Shown in pieces: positions 1-8,957 of a DNA stretch of 64,000 bases. The position numbers and the translations under genes are program-made. Under the pieces are notes generated by a model, which did not search any database, was not told the DNA's origin, and saw nothing but the letters and a program-made list of their open reading frames with translations. The DNA is from an uncultured Oscillospiraceae bacterium (GTDB taxonomy: Bacteria; Bacillota; Clostridia; Oscillospirales; Oscillospiraceae), in NCBI GenBank assembly GCA_944382965.1, contig CALWOA010000003.1, positions 62,001 through 126,000 of the forward strand. The letters are read 5' to 3'. How positions within the stretch are numbered: position 1 is the first letter of the stretch; each line of letters opens with the position of its first letter.

Positions 1-878
1 CCGGAAACCTTCTTCTGCAGAATGGTCTCAATCAGCCCGGCAATGTGAGCGCCGGCCTCCACCGCTGGGGTGCCTTGGGCGTGGATATTGGAAACCACCG
101 TCCGAGCGGATTCGGAAACCCCGGTGTGGGGCTGATAGGTGATATAGGCGGACATGCTTTTATCCGTCACCAGACCGGGCCGCTCTCCCACCAGCATGCA
201 CACCAATTCGCAGCCGGTCACGTCTCCGATGGCGTCTCCGGCACCCACCCGGCAGTAGCGGACAAAAATGGGCGTTCCCGGGTCAATGCCCCGGATTTGC
301 AGTCCCTCCCGAATGGCCTGGAGGCAATCCATGGCATTGGCGGTAATGGCGGCAGAACTGAGCCCGTCCCCCACCACAATCTGCACCTTGGGCTTGCCTG
401 GGATGGCGGCACGGATTTTCTGCTGGTTTTCCGCGTCAAAGCACCGGCCATGATCCGGACGGGTCAGGTATTCGTCCTTGTCCTTGCACCGGGTCTGCAC
501 CTCCACCATGCCGTTCTGGGAAGCAAAATCCGGACTGACCTGGGAAAATACCGCATCCTGAGCCGCTGCATGGTCCGCCCGGAAGCGGAGCATGGTCAGG
601 GTTTTGTACCGGGGGCCTGCCCGACCGCTGCCCAGCCGGGCGGGGGTTCGCTCCTTCATGCTCCGGAATTTCTCCCCGTTTTCCGGATTTTCCGTCAGGT
701 ACAGCTTTCGTAAATCCAAAGCCGTTACATCCGGCACAAAGTCCCCGTCGCCATAGCCGGTTTCCTTTGCCTCCGGCTGGGGGGCGGTGGGATGGTACTC
801 CCCGGCCTTGACCATGGGCGGCATGTCCATGGTTCCCAGAATCTGGGCAACCATGGCAGCCAATTCCTGTTTGTTCAT
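1..878 (-). CDS. eutC: Ethanolamine ammonia-lyase small subunit, 3' end cut by window edge
   Basis: The reading frame is open from an ATG at 878 to the left edge, about 292 residues with no stop reached. Family signatures are clear: GRAGPR, LRFRADH, YLTRPDHGR, DGLSSAAITAN, GTPIFVRYCRVG, LVGERPGL and SNIHAQGTP. EutC pairs with EutB to form the adenosylcobalamin-dependent lyase that splits ethanolamine into acetaldehyde and ammonia. The start follows a GAGGAG ribosome site. It lies 29 bp after eutA in the same direction, so it is probably co-transcribed. Only the last few residues should be missing. The large subunit EutB is not between eutA and eutC, which is unusual. Confidence 0.93.
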   Translation of the reverse strand, partial: MNKQELAAMVAQILGTMDMPPMVKAGEYHPTAPQPEAKETGYGDGDFVPDVTALDLRKLYLTENPENGEKFRSMKERTPARLGSGRAGPRYKTLTMLRFRADHAAAQDAVFSQVSPDFASQNGMVEVQTRCKDKDEYLTRPDHGRCFDAENQQKIRAAIPGKPKVQIVVGDGLSSAAITANAMDCLQAIREGLQIRGIDPGTPIFVRYCRVGAGDAIGDVTGCELVCMLVGERPGLVTDKSMSAYITYQPHTGVSESARTVVSNIHAQGTPAVEAGAHIAGLIETILQKKVS

Positions 879-907
879 ACGCATCTCCTCATCCAATCCA
901 ATTTCTC

Positions 908-2254
908 CTACTGTTCCAGAACCAGGGTTTTCACCACCACCGGCAAGGCGCTGGCCACCGGAGCCCCGATGTCCAGATAGCTTCCGGCGCTGACCTTCAC
1001 CCGGTCAATGCACAGAATCTGGGCCTGCGGGGGTGTCCGGACCGCCAGGGCCTGACCCAGAGCTTTGGCCATGTCCTGTTCCAGGCACAGCAGCACCGGC
1101 GCTTGGGTCTGCCCCAAAATCTCCTCCGCCAAGGCCGTGACTTCTCGGTAGGAAGGAGCAGCCTTGCCCTGCATGGCTAGAATCGCCGTGCCTTCCTGCT
1201 TGCGCAGTTCTCGGCCAATGTCCTGGGGATTCCGGATGTTCACCACCGGAACATTTTTCAGGGGAAATTGTACATTTTGGTAAAACACTGTACTGCCGGA
1301 CAGCTGGGTGCTGTGGCAGCCCGCCCCGATCACCGTGGCCCGGATGGTTTCGCTGCCAAGGCGAAACTGCCCCTGGCACAGTCGGCTCCGGCGAATCGCC
1401 TGCCCCAATATCGGCCCCATGTCCCCGAATTGGGGCCAGGGGAAGTCGTTTCCGATGCAGTCTGCCACTCCGCCGGAGAAAGACAGTACCACCGATTCTT
1501 GGGGCGGGGCAAATCCGCCGGAAGCTTCCGCCGTGGTCAGTTTGTCCAGCAGCTGCGTCTTTTCCCGCAGTCCCGCCGCCATTTCCAGGGCCTGGGTCAG
1601 CATGTCCGCTACCGGTTCCAGGTCCTCCTGGGTGACCCTGTCCCCCACTTTCAGGTTACATAACCCGGAAAGCACCGGGGAAACGTAGGAAATAATCCCA
1701 TCTTCCCCGAATTTGACCAGCCGTCCGCCCACATTCAGGCATCCGGTGTTCACAATCTGCCCTTTGCGAATCAAAGCAAGATTGCTGGTGCCGCCGCCAA
1801 TGTCCATGTGCAGCACGGTTTTTCCTTCCTGCTCGGAATAAGCCGCGGCCCCCGCTCCTTTGGCTGCCAGTACGCTTTCCAGATCCGGCCCGGCGGTAGC
1901 TACCACAAACTCCCCGGCGAAATCCGACAAAGCATCCAACACCGCCCGGGCATTTTCCTTGCGGCTGGTTTCGCCGGTGATGATAATGGCCCCGGTGTCC
2001 ACATCCTGCCGCTGAAGTCCCGCTTTTCGGTATTCTTCCTGGACAATTTCCCGGATTTTCTCCCCGTCCACATGGCTTTCATCCAGCAGCGGTGTGAAAT
2101 AAACGGGACTTTTGTACCGGATTTCCCGCTGGGCAATTTCCAGCTCCGGCACGGCAAAGGCAGAAGCCCGGTTTTCCACCACCAGTTCCGACACAATCAG
2201 CTGGGTGGAAGTGGTTCCCACATCCAGGCCCACGCTGCACAGCCGCTCAGACAC
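908..2254 (-). CDS. eutA: Ethanolamine ammonia-lyase reactivating factor EutA
   Basis: A 448-residue ASKHA-fold protein with the N-terminal phosphate motif GLDVGTTSTQ and the second motif DIGGGTSN, in the arrangement of EutA. EutA uses ATP to expel damaged cobalamin from EutBC and restore activity. The start is GTG at 2254, with GAGGTGACC upstream; it overlaps the end of the upstream alcohol dehydrogenase by 8 bp, which suggests translational coupling. Length matches the family (about 450-480). The identification is strong from the motifs together with the neighbouring eutC. Confidence 0.92.
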   Translation of the reverse strand: MSERLCSVGLDVGTTSTQLIVSELVVENRASAFAVPELEIAQREIRYKSPVYFTPLLDESHVDGEKIREIVQEEYRKAGLQRQDVDTGAIIITGETSRKENARAVLDALSDFAGEFVVATAGPDLESVLAAKGAGAAAYSEQEGKTVLHMDIGGGTSNLALIRKGQIVNTGCLNVGGRLVKFGEDGIISYVSPVLSGLCNLKVGDRVTQEDLEPVADMLTQALEMAAGLREKTQLLDKLTTAEASGGFAPPQESVVLSFSGGVADCIGNDFPWPQFGDMGPILGQAIRRSRLCQGQFRLGSETIRATVIGAGCHSTQLSGSTVFYQNVQFPLKNVPVVNIRNPQDIGRELRKQEGTAILAMQGKAAPSYREVTALAEEILGQTQAPVLLCLEQDMAKALGQALAVRTPPQAQILCIDRVKVSAGSYLDIGAPVASALPVVVKTLVLEQ

Positions 2255-3329
2255 GCCCGGTCACCTCTTCCAGAATCCGCCGCACCACAAAATCCTCCAC
2301 CACCATGGGGTTGCTGTCACAGCAAGGGTCATGCAGGGTCGCTTGGACAATCTGCCCCACGTTCTCCCACACGGTCCGGGGATCTACCCCCGCCTGGGCC
2401 AGGGTTTCCGGCAGGTTCAGTTCCCGCCGGAGCCGGACAATGCCGTTTTTCAGATTCCGCACCGCAATGGTGTCGGCGCTTCCTCCCATCCCGGCGGCTC
2501 TTGCCAGTTCGGCATACTTTTTCCCCGCCACATGAGCGTTGCAGCCAATCACCGAGGGAAGCAGTATGGCGTTCAGTCGCCCGTGGGGCACATGGAATAA
2601 CCCGCCCAGAGAGTGGGCCATGGCATGGCACAGTCCCAGTCCTGCCTGGGTAAAGGCCATTCCCGCCATGGTGGCTGCCAGATGCACCTTCAGCCGGACT
2701 CCCTGATTTCCTGCATAGGAAGCGGGCAACGATGCGTAGGCGCTGCTGAATGCCTCCCGGGCGTACAGATCCGTTACCGCCCCGGCTCCCTTGGCAACGT
2801 AAGCTTCCAAAGCATGGGTCAGCACGTCAAATCCCGTCTCCGCAATCAGTCCCTTGGGCAGCTGCTGGAGCAAGTCGCTGTCCAAAATCGCCACATCCGG
2901 CCGCAGCCGGGGGTCAACCAGGGGGTGCTTAACCTTATTGTGGGTCAAAATAGCAAAATCCGTCACCTCCGACCCGGAGCCGGAGGTGGTGGGAATGGCC
3001 ACAAAGGTATAGTCTCCCTTGGCAAAGTAGGCCATGGCCTTGCCACAGTCCATTGCACTACCCCCGCCCAAGGCCACCACCAGGTCCGGGTTAAAATCCC
3101 GGAGCCGTGCGGTTCCTTCTGCCGCCAGTTCCACCGTTGGGTCCGGCTGTACCTTGTCGAAATATTCCACTTTCGGACATTTTGCCTGGTCAGCAATGCG
3201 TTTTGCCGTACCGTTTTTCATAAAATAGGGGTCCGTCACCAGAAACAGCCGTTGCCCTCCCAGACTTGCCAGCATGGAAACCGCTCCGCTGCCGGAAATC
3301 AACCTAGTTTTGCAGGAGAATTCCTCCAT
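2247..3329 (-). CDS. eutG: Iron-containing alcohol dehydrogenase (EutG-like)
   Basis: About 360 residues of the group III iron alcohol dehydrogenase family. Seen: the nucleotide-binding ALGGGSAMDCGKA, IPTTSGSGSEVT, and metal-site segments TGFDVLTHALEAY and GLCHAMAHSLGGLFHVPHG with their Asp/His ligands. In the ethanolamine pathway this enzyme would reduce acetaldehyde to ethanol and regenerate NAD. I start it at ATG 3329 behind AGGCGGTGG; a longer frame to 3440 runs back into the glgP terminator and is unlikely. First gene of the visible eut segment; a propanediol-type alcohol dehydrogenase is an alternative name, but the context favours EutG. Confidence 0.85.
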   Translation of the reverse strand: MEEFSCKTRLISGSGAVSMLASLGGQRLFLVTDPYFMKNGTAKRIADQAKCPKVEYFDKVQPDPTVELAAEGTARLRDFNPDLVVALGGGSAMDCGKAMAYFAKGDYTFVAIPTTSGSGSEVTDFAILTHNKVKHPLVDPRLRPDVAILDSDLLQQLPKGLIAETGFDVLTHALEAYVAKGAGAVTDLYAREAFSSAYASLPASYAGNQGVRLKVHLAATMAGMAFTQAGLGLCHAMAHSLGGLFHVPHGRLNAILLPSVIGCNAHVAGKKYAELARAAGMGGSADTIAVRNLKNGIVRLRRELNLPETLAQAGVDPRTVWENVGQIVQATLHDPCCDSNPMVVEDFVVRRILEEVTGRV

Positions 3330-3395
3330 AACTATCCACCGCCTTTTCAGAGGTAGTATTTCCATCAATACGGGAATTATGAGGAAAATTTCCAT

Positions 3396-3429
3396 AAAAA
3401 AGCCCCCGACTTCCGAAGAAGTCGGGGGC
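3396..3429 (-). terminator. Rho-independent terminator after glgP
   Basis: Perfect 9-bp GC-rich core (GCCCCCGAC / GTCGGGGGC) extended by TTC/GAA, followed on the minus strand by six Ts. It separates glgP from the eut genes. Confidence 0.9.
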
Positions 3430-3442
3430 AAAGAAAACAATA

Positions 3443-5776
3443 TTAGTACTGAGTGGGCTTGATGTGCCAGATTTCCTCAGCGTACTGACGGATGGTCCGG
3501 TCAGAGGAGAACTTGGCGGCGGAGGCCACGTTCATCAGGCACTTGCGGCCGAAGGCCATCCGATCGGCATAATCCCGGTTGGCCTGGAGCTTGGCGTCCA
3601 GATAGGACTGGTAGTCCAGCAGCAGATAGTAGTGGTCAGCCTTGTGCCAGGCGGTACCATCCAGCAGAGCGTGGAACAGCTCCCGCTGACCGTCGTCGGT
3701 GGGCACAGTGCCGTCCACCAGAGTGTTGATGGCCCGGCGCAGATCGGCGTTGGTATCGTAGATGCCCCGGGCATAGTAGCTGTCCTTGGCCTGGTTGATC
3801 TGCTCTACGGTATGACCGAAGATATACTCGTTCTCGATGCCGGCCTCCTGAGCAATCTCCACGTTGGCGCCGTCCAGGGTTCCCAGGGTCACAGCGCCGT
3901 TGAGCATCAGCTTCATGTTGCCGGTGCCGGAGGCCTCTGTACCAGCAGGAGAAATCTGCTCGGAAATATCGGCGGCAGGGATGATATGCTCAGCATAGGA
4001 GCAGTTGTAGTTCTGAACAAAGACCACCTTCAGCTTATCCGCCACGGCAGGATCGTTGTTGATCATCCGGGCAACCCGGTTGATATAGCGGATAATGGCC
4101 TTGGCCCGGGCATAACCGGGGGCAGACTTGGCGCCGAAGAGGTAAACCGTGGGATGGAAGTCCGGCAGACGGCCTTCCTTCAGACGGAAGTAGATATCCA
4201 CCACTGCCAGGATGTTCAGCAGCTGACGCTTATACTCGTGCAGACGCTTGACCTGGACGTCGAAAATGAAGTCCGGATTCAGCATCACGCCTTCGTGCTT
4301 GGCAACCACGGCGCACAGCTGCTGCTTCTTCTGCCGCTTGATGGCATTGAAGCGGGTAATGGTTTCGTCGTTGATGTGATCTTTCAGCTTAGAAATCAGC
4401 TCCAGATCCTTCAGGAAGTCGCCGCCCACCAGTTCCCGGATCATGGTGGTGAGTTCGGGGTTGCACAGACCAATCCAGCGGCGGGGGGTAATGCCGTTGG
4501 TCTTATTCTGGAACCGCTCGGGGAAGGCATGGTACCAATCCTTGAAGCAGTCGTCCTTCAGAATCTGGGAATGAATCTCTGCCACGCCGTTGACATAGGT
4601 GCCTACATACACGGACAGGTTTGCCATGTGGGCGGTATTGTCCCGGATGATGAACAGGTTGGGATGCTCCCACTTCAGCTTCTGGTCAATCTGGCAGATG
4701 ATGTCCACAATTTCGGGCACCACAGAGCGCAGCAGATCCAGAGGCCACTTTTCCAGAGCCTCACCCATAACGGTGTGGTTGGTGTAGGAGAAGGTCTTCT
4801 GGGCAACGGAGAATGCCTCGTCAAAGCTCAGGCCCTCCAGCATCAGCAGCCGGATCAGTTCGGGGATGGACATGGCAGGGTGCGTATCATTCAGCTGTAC
4901 GGCATAGTAGTCGCTGAACTTTCTCAGATCGCCTCCGTGGGCCAGCTTGAAGGTCCGCAGCATATCCTGCAGAGAAGCGGAGGACAGCACATACTGCTGC
5001 TTGATGCGCAGGCGCTTGCCTTCCCAGGTGGAGTCGTTGGGGTACAGGACACGGGTAATGTCCTCAGCCTTATTCTTGGCATCCAATGCCCGCAGGTAAT
5101 CCTGGTCGTTAAAGGCGTTGAAGTCCAGCTCCTGCTCAGCTTCACACTGCCACAGACGCAGGGTGCCCACGTTGTTGGTGTCGTATCCGATAACCGGTAC
5201 ATCGTAGGGCACAGCCAGCACGGTATGCTCAGGGAACTTGATCTTCACGGTGTGGTTATACCGGCGGTAGGACCAGGGGTCACCATACTTGGTCCAGTCG
5301 TCAGCCTTCTCCACCTGGCTGCCGTTGCCGTCGAAGCTCTGCTTGAACAGGCCGAACTTATAGCGCAGACCGTAGCCAGACAGAGGAATGTTGGTGGAAG
5401 CAGCGGAATCCAGGAAGCAAGCTGCCAGACGGCCCAGACCGCCGTTGCCCAGAGCATCGTCCTCGATCTCTTCCAGCACAGCCAGATCCACACCCCGCTC
5501 GGCAAACAGGGTCTTCATCTCATCCAGGATGCCCAGATTGAACAGGTTGCTGTAAACCAGACGGCCGATCAGGTACTCAGCGGAAATATAGTAAGCCTTC
5601 CGGTTGGGCATACGGGTTTTCTTGGAACGGCTCCAGTTGTCGGAAATGGCCATCATCACAGCCTGACCCAAAGCCTCATGCAGTTCCTGGGGAGTCGCCT
5701 CCTTCAAGGACACGTCATAGGTATACTTCAGCTGTGCCTCCGTCCATTTCAGGATATTCACACAATTTATATTCAT
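3443..5776 (-). CDS. glgP: Glycogen/starch alpha-glucan phosphorylase
   Basis: 777 residues of glycosyltransferase family 35. It releases glucose 1-phosphate from storage or dietary alpha-1,4-glucans in the cytoplasm. Seen: the N-terminal ISAEYLIGR and EDDALGNGGLGRLAACFLDS, QLNDTHPAMSIPEL, RRWIGLCNP, VQVKRLHEYKRQLLN, and the pyridoxal-phosphate segment GTEASGTGNMKLMLNG with its lysine. Start ATG 5776 follows GGAGAG. It is slightly shorter than the E. coli enzyme, as usual in clostridia. It appears monocistronic: its own promoter at about 5900 and a strong terminator after the stop. No other glycogen genes are next to it. Confidence 0.96.
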   Translation of the reverse strand: MNINCVNILKWTEAQLKYTYDVSLKEATPQELHEALGQAVMMAISDNWSRSKKTRMPNRKAYYISAEYLIGRLVYSNLFNLGILDEMKTLFAERGVDLAVLEEIEDDALGNGGLGRLAACFLDSAASTNIPLSGYGLRYKFGLFKQSFDGNGSQVEKADDWTKYGDPWSYRRYNHTVKIKFPEHTVLAVPYDVPVIGYDTNNVGTLRLWQCEAEQELDFNAFNDQDYLRALDAKNKAEDITRVLYPNDSTWEGKRLRIKQQYVLSSASLQDMLRTFKLAHGGDLRKFSDYYAVQLNDTHPAMSIPELIRLLMLEGLSFDEAFSVAQKTFSYTNHTVMGEALEKWPLDLLRSVVPEIVDIICQIDQKLKWEHPNLFIIRDNTAHMANLSVYVGTYVNGVAEIHSQILKDDCFKDWYHAFPERFQNKTNGITPRRWIGLCNPELTTMIRELVGGDFLKDLELISKLKDHINDETITRFNAIKRQKKQQLCAVVAKHEGVMLNPDFIFDVQVKRLHEYKRQLLNILAVVDIYFRLKEGRLPDFHPTVYLFGAKSAPGYARAKAIIRYINRVARMINNDPAVADKLKVVFVQNYNCSYAEHIIPAADISEQISPAGTEASGTGNMKLMLNGAVTLGTLDGANVEIAQEAGIENEYIFGHTVEQINQAKDSYYARGIYDTNADLRRAINTLVDGTVPTDDGQRELFHALLDGTAWHKADHYYLLLDYQSYLDAKLQANRDYADRMAFGRKCLMNVASAAKFSSDRTIRQYAEEIWHIKPTQY

Positions 5777-5898
5777 ACTCGCTCTCCATTCTTAAAGCGG
5801 AACACCGCAATTGCTGTTAGATTCTGCAGCGCCGGAAATGCCGTGCCGGGCTGCAAATGGTCCTGAAACGTTTCCACAATTTTTCAAGACACTTCTAC

Positions 5899-5927
5899 AG
5901 AGTAATACTTTTCCAGCTTTTTGTCAA
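5899..5927 (-). promoter_or_regulatory. SigA promoter of glgP
   Basis: On the minus strand TTGACA (5927-5922), 17-bp spacer, TACTCT (5904-5899), about 120 bp before the glgP start. The 325-bp gap 5777-6101 otherwise holds only AT-rich DNA and the terminator of the next gene. Confidence 0.6.
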
Positions 5928-6052
5928 GTAAAACCCTGTACAAAAGCCATAACATTTCCTATTTTTGGCAGAATGTTCAGATTCTGCCCAACTTTTTCGG
6001 CACATATACCCTGCCTTACAGAAGCGTGCTCCGCAGTTTTTTCGGTGTAGTG

Positions 6053-6086
6053 AAAAAGCCAGCCCCGCCGGACAGGCGAGGCTGGC
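6053..6086 (-). terminator. Terminator of the sugar ABC ATPase gene
   Basis: 12-bp stem (GCCAGCCTCGCC / GGCGGGGCTGGC on the minus strand, one G-T pair), 5-base loop, then five Ts, 16 bp after the stop of the ATPase gene. Confidence 0.88.
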
Positions 6087-6101
6087 AGAATCGATATGGA
6101 C

Positions 6102-7286
6102 TTAGGCTTCCAGATTGATGCCGGTCTCCTTGGAGAAGACATGGCAGACATGACCGGGGAATGCGAACTTGACAGTGGAGCCGTTGGACAGGGCAGCCAC
6201 TTCAGCGCCGGTCATATTCATGGTGGACACAACCATAACCACATCACGGCCCATGGAGGTGACGTGCAGGTGGACGGAGGAGCCCATCATTTCGGAAACG
6301 TCAACCTTGCCTTCGATGCCGGTGCCCAGCTCAATATGCTCAGGACGAACACCCAGAACCACATCCTGCTCAGCCACGTCATTCTTGGCCAGAGCAGCCT
6401 GCTTCTCCTCGCTCAGCTCAACAGTCAGGCAGTCCAGCTTCACAGCGTACTTGCCGTTGACCTTAACCAGCTTGGCGTTTTCGAACATGTTCATCTGGGG
6501 AGTGCCGATGAAGGTAGCAACGAACAGGTTGTAAGGATGGTTGAAGACCTCCTGAGGAGTGCCGATCTGCTGGATGAAGCCGTCCTTCATGATGACGATC
6601 CGGTCGCCCAGGGTCATAGCCTCAGTCTGGTCGTGGGTAACATAGATAAAGGTGGTGTTGATCCGTTCCCGCAGCTTGATGATCTCTGCACGCATCTGGT
6701 TACGCAGCTTGGCGTCCAGGTTGGACAGAGGTTCGTCCATCAGCATAACCTGAGGGGAACGAACGATAGCACGGCCGATGGCCACACGCTGACGCTGACC
6801 GCCGGACAGAGCCTTGGGCTTACGGCCCAGGTACTGGGTGATGTCCAGAATCTCCGCAGCCTGCTTGACAGCCTTGTCGATCTCATCCTTGGGGGTGTGA
6901 CGCAGCTTCAGAGCGAAAGCCATGTTTTCATAGACGGTCATGTGGGGGTACAGAGCGTAGTTCTGGAAGACCATGGCGATGTCGCGGTCCTTAGGAGCCA
7001 CGTCATTCACCAGACGGTCGCCGATGTACAGTTCGCCTTCGGAAATTTCTTCCAGGCCGGCGATCATACGCAGAGTGGTGGACTTACCGCAGCCGGAGGG
7101 GCCGACCAGGACGATGAATTCCTTGTCCGCGATCTCCAGGTTGAACTCCTGCACAGCCACGACACCCTTGTCCGTGATCTGCAGGTTGGTCTTCTTCTCG
7201 GGCTCGCCCTTCTTTTTCTTCTTCTTTGCGTCGTCGCCGCTGTAGGGGTAGATCTTCTTTACGTTCTTCAGGGTCAAACTTGCCAT
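6102..7286 (-). CDS. ugpC: Carbohydrate ABC transporter ATPase (MsmK/UgpC/MalK type)
   Basis: About 394 residues from the conserved start MASLTLKNVKK. Walker A GPSGCGKST, Q-loop VFQNYALYPHM, signature LSGGQRQRVAIGRA, Walker B MLMDEPLSNLDAKLR and H-loop THDQTEAM are intact, followed by the C-terminal OB-like regulatory domain. Such ATPases are often shared by several sugar importers, and this one stands alone without permease or binding-protein genes. Odd: a lysine-rich insert (GDDAKKKKKKGEPEKK) of roughly 25 residues lies between the first strand and the Walker A motif. No Shine-Dalgarno sequence precedes ATG 7286; two hairpins do. Confidence 0.92.
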   Translation of the reverse strand: MASLTLKNVKKIYPYSGDDAKKKKKKGEPEKKTNLQITDKGVVAVQEFNLEIADKEFIVLVGPSGCGKSTTLRMIAGLEEISEGELYIGDRLVNDVAPKDRDIAMVFQNYALYPHMTVYENMAFALKLRHTPKDEIDKAVKQAAEILDITQYLGRKPKALSGGQRQRVAIGRAIVRSPQVMLMDEPLSNLDAKLRNQMRAEIIKLRERINTTFIYVTHDQTEAMTLGDRIVIMKDGFIQQIGTPQEVFNHPYNLFVATFIGTPQMNMFENAKLVKVNGKYAVKLDCLTVELSEEKQAALAKNDVAEQDVVLGVRPEHIELGTGIEGKVDVSEMMGSSVHLHVTSMGRDVVMVVSTMNMTGAEVAALSNGSTVKFAFPGHVCHVFSKETGINLEA

Positions 7287-7301
7287 ACTTTTTTGACTCA
7301 G

Positions 7302-7356
7302 AACACACCGAGCCTTTCGCGTGTGCTCTCGCATACCCGGAAAGCAAACTTCCGGG
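7302..7356 (-). promoter_or_regulatory. Hairpins in the leader just before the ABC ATPase start
   Basis: Two stem-loops in the roughly 180-nt leader. The distal one is CCCGGAA / TTCCGGG (loop of 7). The proximal one pairs GAGCACAC with GTGTGTTC (8 bp with one G-T) and ends about 15 nt before the ATG. The only good ribosome site, AAGGAGG, lies more than 100 nt upstream at about 7408-7414. No riboswitch class recognised. Confidence 0.4.
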
Positions 7357-7471
7357 AGCATTACGACAGGTCTCCACACTGCCGCACCGTGAGTCAGACG
7401 GATGTTTCCTCCTTAAATTTAGCAGACTGGGCCTATTTCGTGGAGTAGACGCAATCCACCGGGATAGCAAC

Positions 7472-7500
7472 ATCATACCACATTTTTCAACCTCGGGCAA
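7472..7500 (-). promoter_or_regulatory. SigA-like promoter of the ABC ATPase gene
   Basis: Minus strand TTGCCC (7500-7495), 17 bp, TATGAT (7477-7472). It sets up a long untranslated leader. The rest of the 302-bp gap 7287-7588 shows nothing else. Confidence 0.5.
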
Positions 7501-7588
7501 TGGTGGGTAATCACAGTTTTAAGCGGTAATTTTTGGGCATTTTGACCGTTTCCCCCCGTCAAAAATTCCGTTTCCCTGGCTTTGTCTG

Positions 7589-8869
7589 TCAACGAAGAAC
7601 ATATCCGTCTTCGGACGCTTCCAGGGAAGTACTGTAGTAAGCCGCCATGGCATCTTCCAGATACACCGCATCTGCCACAGCGCCAGTTTCATAGCAGCTA
7701 TGCATTGCCAGCTGGGCAAGACCGATATCCGCCGTGGGCACGCTGACCTGGCCCAAAGAAATCCGTCCCAGGGTGGAGCCGCCGGGAAGGTCGGCCCGGT
7801 TGTAGTAACTTTGTACCGGCACGCCTGCCTTGCGGCAGACCTTGCGGAAAATGGCCGCCGCCACACCGTCGGTGCAGTAGCTCAGGTTCGCGTTTTGCTT
7901 GAGCACCACGCCGCCGCCTAGTACAGGGGCATTGCTGGGATCGGCAAATTCCGGATGGTTGGGGTGAACGCCGTGAGCGTTGTCCGCAGAAATCATAAAC
8001 GACTGCGCCAGCATCCGATTCAGGTCCAACTCCCGCTTCCGACAAATCCGCTCCAGTACCTGGTACAGCAGTGTAGAAGCAGCGCCCTGGACAGAGCCGG
8101 AGCCCACCTCTTCGCTGTCAAACACGCACAGCACCGGAATAGCTCGGCTGTCCTGGGCTTTCAGGAAACCCTGGGTGCAGCCCCAGGCGCACTCCAGGTC
8201 ATCCAGCGCCGGAGCGGAAATATACTCATCTGCCGCGCCCCAGATGCTGGTTTTCTGCCGTACATACAGATACAGGTCATGGCCCAGGATTTCTCCCCCG
8301 GCCTGCTGGGAAAGCAGCTGTTCCAGCTTGCCGGCAGCCTCCTTGGTTCCCGCCAGGGGCAGCATGTCCACCGCCGGATTCCATTTATAGCCCTCATTGA
8401 CCTGGCGGTTCATATGAATAGCCAGGTTTGGAATCAGCAGCAGGTCTTTGTCAATGTCCACCAGTTTGGTCTGAATCCCCTCCTCGGTTTCCACTGCCAC
8501 CCGTCCGGCAATGGACAAAGGTCGATCCAGCCAGGTGTGCATCAGCATGCCGCCGTAGCGTTCCACCGCCACCCGGGTGCTGGCTCCGGCCAGTTCAAAG
8601 TGTTCCTTGACCTTGAAGGTAGGCCGGTCGCTGTGGCTGGCGCTCATGAGAAAGCCCGTAGGCTCCTGCTGCGGAATCCGGAAGGCAACCACCGCCGTGC
8701 CGCCTCGGGTCAGGTAGTATTTGCCCCCGGGCACCAAATCCCAGTCCGCTTCCTCGGCAAGCCGGGTATAGCCCTGCTGCTGCAGCTGCCGGCAAATGGC
8801 GTTCAGGGCATGATAAACGCTGTGGGCCTCATCCAGAAAGCCCTTCAGCGCCTCAATTCTCTCATCCAT
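7589..8869 (-). CDS. M18 family aminopeptidase (first paralog)
   Basis: About 426 residues of the M18 (aspartyl aminopeptidase, PepC/ApeB) metallopeptidase family, a cytoplasmic enzyme removing N-terminal residues from peptides. The expected metal and catalytic segments are present in order: ASHSDRP, APALDDLECAW, FDSEEVGSGS, SADNAHGVHPNH and LAMHSCYETG. I start at ATG 8869, nine bases after a perfect AGGAGG; the upstream ATG at 8893 lies before that site. It appears monocistronic with its own promoter. A second, divergent M18 gene lies at 34673-36058. Confidence 0.92.
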   Translation of the reverse strand: MDERIEALKGFLDEAHSVYHALNAICRQLQQQGYTRLAEEADWDLVPGGKYYLTRGGTAVVAFRIPQQEPTGFLMSASHSDRPTFKVKEHFELAGASTRVAVERYGGMLMHTWLDRPLSIAGRVAVETEEGIQTKLVDIDKDLLLIPNLAIHMNRQVNEGYKWNPAVDMLPLAGTKEAAGKLEQLLSQQAGGEILGHDLYLYVRQKTSIWGAADEYISAPALDDLECAWGCTQGFLKAQDSRAIPVLCVFDSEEVGSGSVQGAASTLLYQVLERICRKRELDLNRMLAQSFMISADNAHGVHPNHPEFADPSNAPVLGGGVVLKQNANLSYCTDGVAAAIFRKVCRKAGVPVQSYYNRADLPGGSTLGRISLGQVSVPTADIGLAQLAMHSCYETGAVADAVYLEDAMAAYYSTSLEASEDGYVLR

Positions 8870-8905
8870 AACACAAATCCTCCTATGGAGCAAGTTCTCA
8901 GGGCT

Positions 8906-8934
8906 ATTTTACACGCTGCGCAGCCTTGCGTCAA
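8906..8934 (-). promoter_or_regulatory. SigA promoter of the M18 aminopeptidase
   Basis: Minus strand TTGACG (8934-8929), 17-bp spacer, TAAAAT (8911-8906), giving a short leader to ATG 8869. Confidence 0.6.
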
Positions 8935-8957
8935 CCGCCCCATTGGGCATCCGATTT

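Noticed and set aside
3464-5866. 800-residue open frame antisense to glgP
   Set aside because: It mirrors codon bias of glgP in the GC-rich third position; no ribosome site, no protein-like motifs, and glgP on the other strand is certain.
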